Positions 22,642 to 33,084 of a stretch of DNA of 64,000 nucleotides are shown here, one piece after another. A program made the translations under genes and the position numbers. The notes beneath the pieces were generated by a model. It was not told the DNA's origin, searched no databases, and was given only the letters and a program-made list of their open reading frames with translations. Source of the DNA: Thuidium tamariscinum (lineage: Eukaryota; Streptophyta; Bryopsida; Hypnales; Thuidiaceae); assembly GCA_947034885.2 (NCBI GenBank), contig OX344749.2:39523682-39587681 (forward strand). The letters are read 5' to 3'. Numbering within the stretch: position 1 is the first letter of the stretch; the number at the start of each line of letters is the position of its first letter.

Positions 22642-23369
22642 GTCTGTTCTTCAAGGGTTAAGATCAGTAATCTTCTCAACATTCTTCAAAGAAAACTTCT
22701 GTTGTAAGTCCAAGGCAAACCCTGGTTAAAATCTGGACTGAGGCTTGAACTTGTCAACAGTATCATTCAGAAATTAGCAACAAGGGTTTAAAATTAGATA
22801 ACTGAACAACAGCAACAACAAATCAAGACGCAAAAGCCCCCAAAATAGCCATGCCACAAATCATAAAATACATGTACTTAGACAAAAAATAATTTTGCAA
22901 ACTAAAAAAATTGAACAATAACATTTACTTCAGCAGCAAAATTTGAATATGAACATAAATCACAATAGATGGAGGCCTGCAAAAGTGTAGGGACTTAGAA
23001 AAGTACGGAAACATCAGAGGTTATGTATTAGGTAGCCTTTGAGCTGCTGGGAGGTGGTCAGTGGGTTACAAGAGCTTTGTCCTGGATGAAAACTCATGTA
23101 ATTGTTGTCTTTGTGGATGAATATTGCATGGTTATGAATGAAACATCATGCTTTTGGATGAAACACATTAAACACGTGCACGCACACAATCATAGCTGCT
23201 TACAGACTCCACGTTTGCCTCTGAGAGTTTGTTGAAAAGACCCATAATGAAAGACATCTAGAAGCTAAAAGTATATGATGCCACCATGAGTTGGGTGATT
23301 GAAAACCAAAACTTTAAGGACATAAGAGTTATTCTTAAATTCACATCAGAGAGAGCTTCATAAAACCCT
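22642..23369. other. Spacer, no intact gene
   Basis: A short exon-like minus-strand piece (22659-22730, containing LDLQQKFSLKNVEKITDLNP) directly abuts the family D MITE and has an in-frame stop just upstream. Otherwise nothing is recognised. Confidence 0.35.
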
Positions 23370-23790
23370 CAAAAACTAACTCCTACATTCCAATTTTGTG
23401 AAACAAAAGCAGAATGAACTCATAGTGTAGCATTGTGCATTTTAGGGTTTCCATTTGGAACTATCAAGATGTGCTAATCAATTCATGTTCAAGATTCCTA
23501 CTCAAAGGTTTCAAACAAAAGGCAAAGGCATCATCAATCATTTCTGAAATTGGTGAATTTTGAGTCATTTTGTTGTTGAGGAGATTCAACTTGCTCTAGA
23601 GGACCAAGTGGAGACCTCTTGATAGATAGATAGAAACTCTAGTCCTAGGAAAGGCTAAAGTGAATAAAGTATCTATTCATCTAATTAAACAATGAACCAC
23701 TGCAAAGGCCTCTTAACACTAAAGAGTGATGGCAATGACAACCACATCTTCTCCACAACAATGCCATCACAATACCTACTTGCAAAAATA
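23370..23790 (+). mobile_element. LTR-like relic, second copy
   Basis: Same orientation and content as 14150-14350, including the shared phrase ending in GACCTCTTGATA. No open frames and no clear ends. Confidence 0.45.
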
Positions 23791-23855
23791 AGGGACAAAA
23801 ATTTCTTGCAAATTTCAATCCAAATTGAAAGTAAAAAAAAAAAAATAGTCTTTAA

Positions 23856-24788
23856 CCCCTAAACCCTTGAGCAGCGTTTTTTGAGATTATAGATTTTTTG
23901 GGCAACTCACTACGGATGGAGTTTTTCTTTTTTTTCTTTGAAATTTTGATACAATGTGTGTCCAAGGAGTAGCTATAAAGCCCGACAATTTTCATAACTT
24001 TTGACTTTGTGGATAAAAAGTTATGGCATGATATGTCACTTTGTTTGCTTGGCGGGCAGCCCGGGCAGCTGAAAAAACTTTTTTTTGAAAAATGAAATTT
24101 CAAATTGATTCTTTAGGTTTATACAGACATAGGAAGCTTTGAATCAATCCATGCCGATCAATGAGTCAAAAGTTATGAAGATTTTGAGTTTGGGGTAGTT
24201 TGAGACCAGTTACAGAATCTCTACAGTACAAAAGAAGTTTGAAATTCTTCATTTAATTCAATTTTTCATATTTTTGAAAAAAAAAAAAAAAAAAAAGGTG
24301 TAGATTGTTTATTACAACATTTTAACCATTGGGATTGAAAATCTTCAATTCCATGAATAAAATGTTCACAATTTAGTAGTTTGGCTCATTTTTTACTTCT
24401 TTCTACTTACTTATTTTTTCCTATATGTTGTACAATTCCAAATGGTTTGAAATTTTTTGAGAATGTATCCAACTTGCATTGAAGTATGAATTCAAAGAGT
24501 AACCACCATTTTGAATTTTTTTTCACACAAATGTGACCTTGTGAAGTGCAGCTGCCCGGATTTTCGCAGGGATAAAAAAACAGTTTTTGTCAATTCAAAT
24601 GCTTATATCTTGCAATCTACATGGTGGAAATTTCTGAAATTTTTTCCACATGTTTACAAACCACCTTACTACAAGATCCTACGGTTACATGAGTCAGAAA
24701 TGTGTTTTAAAAAAAAATTGCTCTTGTATTAGAAATGGCAGTTTTGGAGCATTTTTTTTTGGTGAAAACGTTGTTAGGGGTTTAGGGG
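23856..24788. mobile_element. TTAA-flanked transposon, copy 2 (933 bp)
   Basis: Starts CCCCTAAACCC and ends TTTAGGGG, with TTAA at 23852-23855 and 24789-24792. It is in reverse orientation to the copy at 4888-5815. Two complementary sub-terminal words, GGGCAGCTG near 24061 and CAGCTGCCCGG near 24549, show that the inverted repeats reach inward. No transposase frame. Class inferred as piggyBac-like, as for copy 1. Confidence 0.82.
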
Positions 24789-24792
24789 TTAA

Positions 24793-26590
24793 GAAACCTT
24801 ACACCTTCACCATGTGGTGTGCTATGACTATACAAAATGGCCTTGCCATTGCATTCCTAAAATCTCATGCTATGAAGATACTTGCCACAGTCTTTAATGG
24901 ATGAATGCATTGATAGATGAAAGAATTTACAATGATCGATTTATGACTTTTGTCATGACCTTTGATGAATGAATGTATCAATGAATGAATCAATTCTTGA
25001 TGAAATGTGTACTAGTGGATAAGTAAAGATTGTCCAAGGATAGATATCTCTAAATGGTGGATTTGTGAATTGGAGAACTTCAAACAACTCTAATTGGATG
25101 ACAAAGGCATTGGAATGCCCAAAAATAGATACATACAAAACAATGGATTTATATAATGGATGACTAGTGCATTGGAGATAAACACAAGGGTCATTGCAAG
25201 AAACACTAGTCCTTTTTCGTGTCCCCTTGGCCTTGGACATGTAATATTTTGCTCATAACTTTTCTAAAATTTGTTTGTTTCCTATGAAATTTAGAGATAA
25301 GATATACATTTAGTAGTTTTAAACATTGTGTATAGTTTTTAAAAAAAATTTAAAAATTTAGTATTTTTAAATTGCCTCCAATTGGATGTTTACCTTAGCT
25401 ATTTTTAGGGATTTTAGTTCTATTTCCAACCCAAAAATTCAGAATTTGAAGGTGAAAATTGGTATACAAAAACTTCTAATATAGTTTCATAAGCTTGTAA
25501 AGAGATTTTCTAAAAAATAATAAAGTATTCACCTTCCACATGTGTTTAAAATGCACTACCTTTGCACTCATGGAGAGAATACAATTTTTTTCTTGAAGAT
25601 GCAAATGGTTGAAAAAAGGCATTTTTAAGTTAGATAAAATGTATTATTTTATTTTATTTTATTTACTATTTTCTAAAAATAAAATTCCAAAATACTTATT
25701 TTCCATCATTCTTTGAGAGAGCATAACTTTTAGAGATAAAATTTTCTAGGTCAAAATTTCCACTCACATACTATTTGAAATGCTTTACAAATTATCTATA
25801 TTTTATTTTGTTTGAAAATAATTATTCCAAAAGTCACAATATTGCAATACTCAAGCCATTTTGAGCCAAATTAAAGCATAAAGTGTTTCTTCTAATGACT
25901 GACGAGTGTGTTGAAATTTAGAATTAGATAACTCCAAGTATAGAAAATCTAGATTTTAATATGAGATGCTTGGAAAAGTATAACTAGGACTTTTACTTTA
26001 ATGGATGATTCTAGATAGAACTAAAGATAGAAATCTAAAAATAAAAAAGAAGTCTTAGTCTATTTTAAGGACTAATAGTCTTTATTAATAGTCCCTATTA
26101 TATAAGACAAATTTCTAATTGAGGTTAGGTTGTTTCTTACTTTATGCACTTTTCAACTTCTTGTTTGCAACGTGGATTGTTGCCATACAACCATTAAGGT
26201 AATGGAACCCTTTAAAAGCTATGTACGGTTTTTGAATCATGTAATTGTCTCCCCTAGAATTAAACAAAGTTGTGATTGTGGTTTCAAGGGTAGTATCTTT
26301 GATTTTTTTTTATAAGTGAGATTTTCAAATGTTTGAATAAGGTGTACTTGCAAAGAAATATCTTTGGGTATGAAATATAGGCATATGCAAACACACACTT
26401 AGCAAATTTGGAAATAGCAATTTTATAGTCATACAATATCAAGTATTTTGGTGACATTGTTTGGCACATATGCGTTTGCATTTGCATTCAATTTCGTATT
26501 ATTCAAGTTTCATCTATAGACTAGGGTTCTAATTATCGTGAATCCAAGGTTGCACCATTGTAGTTCTTGTCTAATTTAACTCTAATATGT
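24793..26590. other. AT-rich spacer, no gene recognised
   Basis: Only short, compositionally biased frames occur here. Repeated minisatellite-like words (GAATGAAT/GATGAATG, 24900-25000) are the only structure noted. Confidence 0.45.
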
Positions 26591-26704
26591 TCAAAAGAGA
26601 CAAATACCAAACATTAACCTTTATAATCTCAGTATTTATATTTATATTTTTTTCTTATGAAACAATTTCATACTTTTTGTTGATAGGCTTTTGAATTAGT
26701 ACTC

Positions 26705-27085
26705 ATGGCTGGAATGGATGGTAAATTGGAATACAACTTCAAGATTGATAAGGTTCAATTTAGAATAGACATGAACAAAAGTGATAGCACCTCCACTTCA
26801 AACAAACTAAATATGTTGAAGCAAGAGCATACTAGGGATATCCTTGACCAAAAGCTTAAGGATATGATGGAGGACCCATTGAACAATATATTAGAGAAGA
26901 AGCTCAAGTATATGTTGGAGGAGAATGTCAAGGATATGGCAAATGAAATGATGAAGGACTTAGAGAAGAAGCTCAAGTATATGTTGGAGGAGAACGTCAA
27001 GGATATGGCAAATGAAATGATGAAGGACTTAGAGAAGAAGCTCAAGTTATATGTTGGAGGAGAACGTCAAGGATATGGCAAATGA
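26705..27085 (+). CDS. Small coiled-coil ORF with 69-bp coding repeats, 126 aa, probably frameshifted
   Basis: Starts at an ATG at 26705. The first ~60 residues are unique and charged. From 26891 a 69-bp unit is repeated three times nearly exactly (26891, 26960, 27029), encoding a 23-residue amphipathic helix around KKLKYMLEENVKDMANEMM. In the third unit an extra T in the AAG/TATATG run shifts the frame, so the last residues are out of register; without it the frame would stay open to about 27170. The 5' flank (26590-26705) is alignable with the flank of the gene at 33085, including CAAAAGAGACAAA and TGATAGGCT. Function unknown. It is either a young, decaying paralogue or a spliced gene whose other exons I cannot find. 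Confidence 0.45.
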   Translation: MAGMDGKLEYNFKIDKVQFRIDMNKSDSTSTSNKLNMLKQEHTRDILDQKLKDMMEDPLNNILEKKLKYMLEENVKDMANEMMKDLEKKLKYMLEENVKDMANEMMKDLEKKLKLYVGGERQGYGK

Positions 27086-27164
27086 AATGCTAAAGGACTT
27101 AGAATATAAGCTAATTGTAGAGTTATGTAAACTCAATTTTGTTTTTCATTTTGTTCATTTCGAA

Positions 27165-29815
27165 ATTCTGGGCTAATAGACTAGTTCAGACCGGTTCTAA
27201 GTAAAAGCTATGTAGTAAACTAAGTCAAATAGGCTTAATAATGGGAACAAGACTATTAATCAATTGGTAACGGAAGATAAGAAGTAGTTAGGCTAATAGT
27301 CAGGTTCGGTTAGTGAGAGTTGGTTACACCAAGAATACAAAGGCAAATCGACTTTTTCTTTTCTCTCTCTCTCACAGCGTTTGCAGGGATTGCTCGCCCT
27401 TGCATTCTGTAATTTTTTGCAATCTTTAATTGAATGCAATTTTGTCCACTAACCTGTGTAAGCTTTTGTGATTATGTTGAGCCAGTGATTGGCTTTGTGT
27501 TTTCTTTGTTTGGACAATTAGCCAGGATTGGCGTTGTTCTTGTTATTTATTTTTGATATTCTTTTTGGAGTTACGGTCTAATAGAAAGTGATTGGTTTGG
27601 AGTCTTTCTGATTTTCTCTGTATTTCGCGAGGTTGCAGACAATTAGGCAGTGAGTGCTGGTTGAGTTCTATTTCCAACTATATGTGTTTCTTGAGTTAAG
27701 GTTGGGACAATTTCTCTTTGAATTAATTATGTTAAGGACGATTGGACAGTGAATGTTCAGCAGATGAGGAGTCAGTAGCCAGGGATTGGTGCTGTTTAGT
27801 TGTTTGAGTCGAATAGCCAGTGATTGGTTTTTATCTTAAGTTCTTTAGTAAGTCAATTAGCTGAGTGTTAGAGCTGTTAATTGAACTTGGTTTCAAAATT
27901 GGAAACAGATTAATTTGAGTATAAAGATTTGTGAAGTAATGGAGTAAGTCAGGGAGTGGCTTCTTGTCTGTGGTTTTATAATTTGGTAGATAGTGATAGT
28001 CAAATAGTCTGTTTCTTAAAGCAATTGGAGCAAGACTACTAAGCTGGAGAAAGAGCTGTGAAGAAATGGAAGGAGTTGTTGGAGAAAGCCAAGCTGCAAG
28101 GTTGCAGAACCGCAAGTCTAATTGACGGTAAGTTCCTATTATCCAAATATGAATAATTGTTTCTTATTTTGGTTGAACTTGACAAATTGACAGATTGTTG
28201 ATGAAGTAAGGAATACTTCTGATTATTATCAAATGAATATTTTACTCTTAAATTACCAGTGATTGGTATATCAAGTCGAATAATCTAAAAGAAAGGGTGT
28301 TAGGCCAATGATTGGCAAGTCTCTTTCATTTTGTATTAGCAGTCTATTAGTCAATTGGTGGGAAGCTAACTGATGCAAACTTGAATAGATAAGTCAAGTA
28401 GACAAAGCTTTGATAATCTTATAAAGTAATCCTTTGAAAAACTCACATTATAAAATTAATTATGCAAGGCGAATAGTCTGTGATCTGAACAAGGTGATGT
28501 ACCAGAGATTGGCCATATTCTAATTCGGTTTACACACTATTACATAATGATGTGCTTGGTTTATGTTTTACAGTCTAATAGTCATATCATAATTGGATGT
28601 AATCATGCTTATGAAATCTGATGTCTAAATGATGAAGTCCAATAGTCTGATAAAGAAGGAACTAATGTAGGGAGCAATTTTGATGAAGTTATTTTGATAT
28701 GCTTAATGTAACCTTAGTAACTGATTGATAAAACTGATCTTGTCCAATAGTCCTGGTAAGAGGTCTAATAGTAAAGCTTGATGTTGTAAAGATTGAGGGA
28801 AGACAAATCAATTGTTATTACCTTAACTATATAGATTGTAGTTTTTGGATGTTCATCCTATGTCAATTAGACGTTGTTTGCAAAGTTGGAATTATTAGAG
28901 CAGCATAAGAATGAGTAATTGAATTCAATAATTAATTAATTAATTAAAGAATGGTTGGATGTCTAATTTGTAGAAAATCAAATTGACATTGTGTGCTAAG
29001 TTGTGTTTGCAAGTAAAAGAGGGAACCAAATCCCTAAGGCTAATAAGAAAATCTTTGAATATGGTTGTTGAGATCTTGTATGGAATTTGGACAAATTGAC
29101 AATGTGTAGCTATTGTTAGACTCGGTTACTTGTTAGAATAGCCAGACCATTTGACTAAAGAGTTTGGTCATACCATTGTATATGGTTATGCTACGTGTGA
29201 TTCAATTAACTCAATGTGTATGTTTCAGAAAGAGAAGCGACATGAATATTTGACTTATACATAAATTAAGAGTAATAATCTTTTGTGATTAAGTACTTTT
29301 TGAATAGTGGACCAATTGACTAAATATTAAATTGAAGAAGTAATTAAAGAGAATACAATGGTGTATATGCACACCTCTATATTTAAATATAAATTGTGGG
29401 TTTGATTAAGTCTATAGAACAGGAGCCAAGAGTATTTGACACTCCTATGACTATTTGACACTAGAATCCTAGTATAAGATTGTGACAGTAAGTCAAGGAT
29501 TAGTTCCATGGGAATTGGACGGAAATTAGGATAAGTTAAGACATGAAATACCTTTAGAAAACTAATTCTTTTAATTTTAATCTTTTATTTCCGAAAATGA
29601 GTGATAATCCTACATAAAAAGTGACTTTAGATACAAAATGATAGACTATTTGATTTTTCCCAAACGAAAGAACCACCACTAGGGGATTCCTTGGGTTTTG
29701 TTTCCTAAGTAATCCTAAGCTACAAGTTAGAAAATTATCCAAACAGAAAAAATATCCTTTAGTACAATATATTTGTTTCAAGGAGTATGTCAAATAGGAC
29801 AATTAAGAACTAGAA
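27165..29815 (+). repeat. Dispersed 13-bp motif array A (~30 copies)
   Basis: Dozens of variants of GTCWAATAGTCTG / GTCAATTAGNCTG occur about every 50-120 bases, for instance at 27222, 27569, 27808, 27853, 27991, 28572, 28638, 28743 and 28863. After about 28970 the words appear in the opposite sense (TTTGACA, CCAATTGACT at 29146, 29308, 29450, 29640). Sequence between motifs is not repeated. The same design occurs at 49990-52260. A perfect donor-like GGTAAGT stands at 28127-28133 after an ATG-less purine-rich stretch. No protein was recognised. It may be a transposon interior carrying transposase-binding sites. Confidence 0.6.
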
Positions 29816-30790
29816 ATATTATAATCCAATTAGGTAATTATTTTCTCTTTTTTAATTATTTCAATTTTGAAATCCAACTAAACAATTGATTTTTGTGCAA
29901 CTTGATATCATAGGAGCATTTGGATTCCCAACTTGGCTTGATATGACACCATAACCAACATCTTTCTTTTACTTGTTGGCTTGTATTAAAGCTTTATCCA
30001 TTTAGCTTGAATGATAGGTCTTGAAATTTGTAAAAAGTGGCTTTTTTTCTACATCAAGGTATATTTACAATACCAATTGGGATCAAAACTTTGTAGTTTT
30101 AACACCCTCATGATCAAACATTATAATCTTTCAATCCATAAGTGATATTGTTGTGTTTTCTTTTCCTAACTAATCTTTAAGATGTCTAGTTTAAATTTGT
30201 ACGGTTACATTAAATTTTTTTTTGATAATGTTGGCTTTCTTTCTATTTAGAGCTAATTTCTAGAAGCTCAAAAATGATTTAAGGCATCAAGGATTAATAT
30301 GATTTTCTTTCGTTGGGAGTTTGAGATGTCCAATTACGATCATCTTCCTTGAATTTCTACATTTGAATAAGTTTTACATAGAATTGGACTAGTATTGTTG
30401 AAGTAGCTACCAATATCAACCTCAATAAACAATGAGCTAGGCATTCCAATGATTTTTAGATAAAATCTGAGATGGCAATTGAATAGATCATGATGAAGAG
30501 GCATCCTCATTCGTTTCCATGAAATTGAAACTAAAAAATGAAATACTTTGGATAGATAAAAAAAAAGTAGGTACTAGAAAATGACCATGATGAGGTTTAT
30601 GTTAAGAATGTAATGTCTTGATATGCTTTCCACTATAGGTCGCTCTAGTTATAAAAGAAGCTAGGAATAAGATTAGAAACCCTTGAACCAATAGTAGAAG
30701 AGCAGAAATATTTATATTCTCTCTCCTTAAAGTATAGTTTTAAGCCTTGTCAAATATTTTAACTTTTTCTTGGGTACCCTTTTGAAGTTT
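29816..30790. other. AT-rich spacer, no gene recognised
   Basis: No conserved frame, repeat boundary or RNA gene is visible. Confidence 0.45.
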
Positions 30791-30793
30791 GTT

Positions 30794-31935
30794 CACTACA
30801 AGAGAAAGGGGTATTTTAAGTATAATCCTAGAAATAGCATTTTAAGTAATGACCTTTTTAGGAGATTTTAAATAAGAAATAAGTGTCTTTCTAGTAAATT
30901 TTTACTAAAAAGACACTTATTTCTTACTTAAATCTCCTAAAAAGGTCATTACTTAACCCCTAAAGGACCATTGTTCCCTCGGGGGACAATTTGGAGTTCG
31001 GGCAGGTACCGTAGGCTTCAATTTTTGGTGAAACCTTTTAAAACTTTCTCACAAGATAGAAAAACTGATTAGCTTGGTGGGAATGTAATTTTTATTTCAA
31101 TTGGTGACCGGGAGCAAAAGTTATACCACAAAAAGCCCAAATTTTAGTTCGGCGGGCAGAATTTTTTTTTCAAAAATTCAATTTTTAATTTTTTAATTTT
31201 TTTTTCTGAAACAATATATTTTTGCCTACATGTGAAGCTTTGATTCATTCTATTTGGACTTATAATGAGAAAGTTATGGACAATCTTATTTCTTGGGCAA
31301 TCTAAACAATTTCTCAAAAAAATAACCTATAGGATTCATTTCTGAATGCAATTTTCACATTTTTTCAAAAAAAATTGTTGGACAAGGTTATGTTCACTTG
31401 CTAGAACAATCTCACCATTGGGATTATTGTATTTTAATCCCACCTTAGAGTTATTAACCATTTAGTTTTTCTTTAAATCTTGGACCTACATCTACTTAAC
31501 AATTTTTTAAAGAATGAAAATCAAGTGTTTTTTGTATAATTTTTTTTTCTTAGACTTTCAACTCAATTCTTAAACACAAAATTTTTTTAATTCAAAGTCC
31601 ATAGTGCAAAAAAGTTCAACAAATGGCAATCAAAGTCATCTGAAATTGCAGTTCACAGTTCAAAAGAAATTGTATTTCCAACTTTGAATGCTCATATCTT
31701 CTAATCTGTACGGTCAAACTTCATGAAATTTTTACCACATGATCTTAATCAAGTTAAGTACGAGATCCTACAGTTAGATTCTTAAAAAATTATCTTTTTT
31801 GTTTTCTTGGGTGAATGCAGCAGAAATGACAGTTTTGAGAGGTTTTTGGCAGAAAAAAGGCCTTGGTCCTTTAGGGGTTAAAATGTTAACTCTAGGACTA
31901 GGACTATACTTAAAACGCCCCTTTCTCTTGTAGTG
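30794..31935. mobile_element. CACTA-type foldback MITE split by a TTAA element
   Basis: Ends are CACTACAAGAGAAAGGGG and CCCCTTTCTCTTGTAGTG, flanked by the 3-bp duplication GTT (30791-30793 and 31936-31938), as expected for the CACTA (CMC/EnSpm) superfamily. The element without its insert would be about 215 bp and nearly a perfect palindrome (arms 30794-30900 and 30901-30956 plus 31882-31935). It carries no genes. Confidence 0.9.
30957..31877. mobile_element. TTAA-flanked transposon, copy 3 (921 bp), nested
   Basis: Starts CCCCTAAAGGACC and ends GGTCCTTTAGGGG (13-bp perfect inverted ends) with TTAA at 30953-30956 and 31878-31881. It sits inside one arm of the CACTA foldback element. The opposite arm (30830-30860) gives the uninterrupted sequence, which contains a single TTAA at that point. 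No transposase frame. Confidence 0.9.
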
Positions 31936-32158
31936 GTTTTGTCTTCTATCCTCTATGGTTTTCCTATAAATCATAGGAAGGTCTCTATGAATTGTATCAA
32001 TCTAATCTTGCTTCTTTATGACCACATCTCCCCATATTTTTTAAAAATTCTCAAAACAATCTTTTTTTTTTAAAGCCATATTATTGTTTTTTGTTTGTAT
32101 TGTGTCATTTTTCCTAGTGAGTGACTAAATGAGTTGAAGTTTGTTGGAAATTACCTAT

Positions 32159-32310
32159 CACTACAAGAAAATGGGGGTATAAATGACTTGTCCACCATGA
32201 CTGCATCGACAACAATGACTACAAAATTACTACAAAATGATTGTTTGTAGTCATTGTTGTTGATGCAGTCATTGTGGACAAGTCATTTATACCCCCATTT
32301 TCTTCTAGTA
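32159..32310. mobile_element. 152-bp CACTA-type foldback MITE
   Basis: Starts CACTACAAGAAAATGGGGG and ends CCCCCATTTTCTTCTAGTA, flanked by TAT on both sides (32156-32158 and 32311-32313). The arms pair over about 65 bases with a ~20-base loop centred near 32235. Such a transcript would fold into a long hairpin. Non-coding. Confidence 0.92.
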
Positions 32311-33084
32311 TATTGTGGTCAATGTAGGGGTTAGAATCTTCAATTTTGTATTCTTAGATTTATTAGGAAAAAAAAAAGTAGAAGGTTACAATCCATTTAC
32401 TTTAAATATGAGTTTTGAGTTATTTTTAGGCCCTTTACCTACATTTAACTAAGGGGGTAATTATAAGTAAAAGCTTTACCTTTTACGTTTTACATATCTT
32501 TTCTGCCTATATAATAATATTTATATTTATATGTTATTTTATATTTTCATACGTTCTATTAGTAGTATGAGGTGTGTGCATTAATTGTAAAGAGTTACTT
32601 CCAAATTATCTCCACATAGAATTATTTGAAATTTATACACTGAGGTAAGGCTTGTGACATTGCTTCCATCTCTTAGATAATTTCATCCTTATATCGCTTC
32701 AAGTGGTAATTTTCAACACTTCATTTCCAATTCTTCCTTGAACTGCTATGCATCACTTTTTAGGGTTGTGATAATTCCAATTGATTGTAACGTTTCAATA
32801 TTATATTCCCTGTTGTTGGTACTCATGATTCCATAGCTGTTACTGTCGAGGGTTATATATTTAGGTCATTTCTTTCTTGTTCATAAGTTTCCAATCAAGT
32901 TTTCAATTCCCTAGGTGTCTAGGGTTTGGCAAAGGTTTACAATTACAATTACAATTTGTTGGTAGCTGATGTCATGTCATAATTTCAAAAGAGACAAACA
33001 CCAAAACACTCATAATCTAAGCATTCATGAGTTTGTTTTTTCTCTTATAAAATAACTCCTTGCTCTGGCTGATAGGCTGTGATA
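32311..33084. other. Spacer and leader of the small gene at 33085
   Basis: AT-rich sequence. From about 32920 it includes a TAGGGTTT telo-box-like word and the 5' flank shared with the ORF at 26705. No separate gene. Confidence 0.4.
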
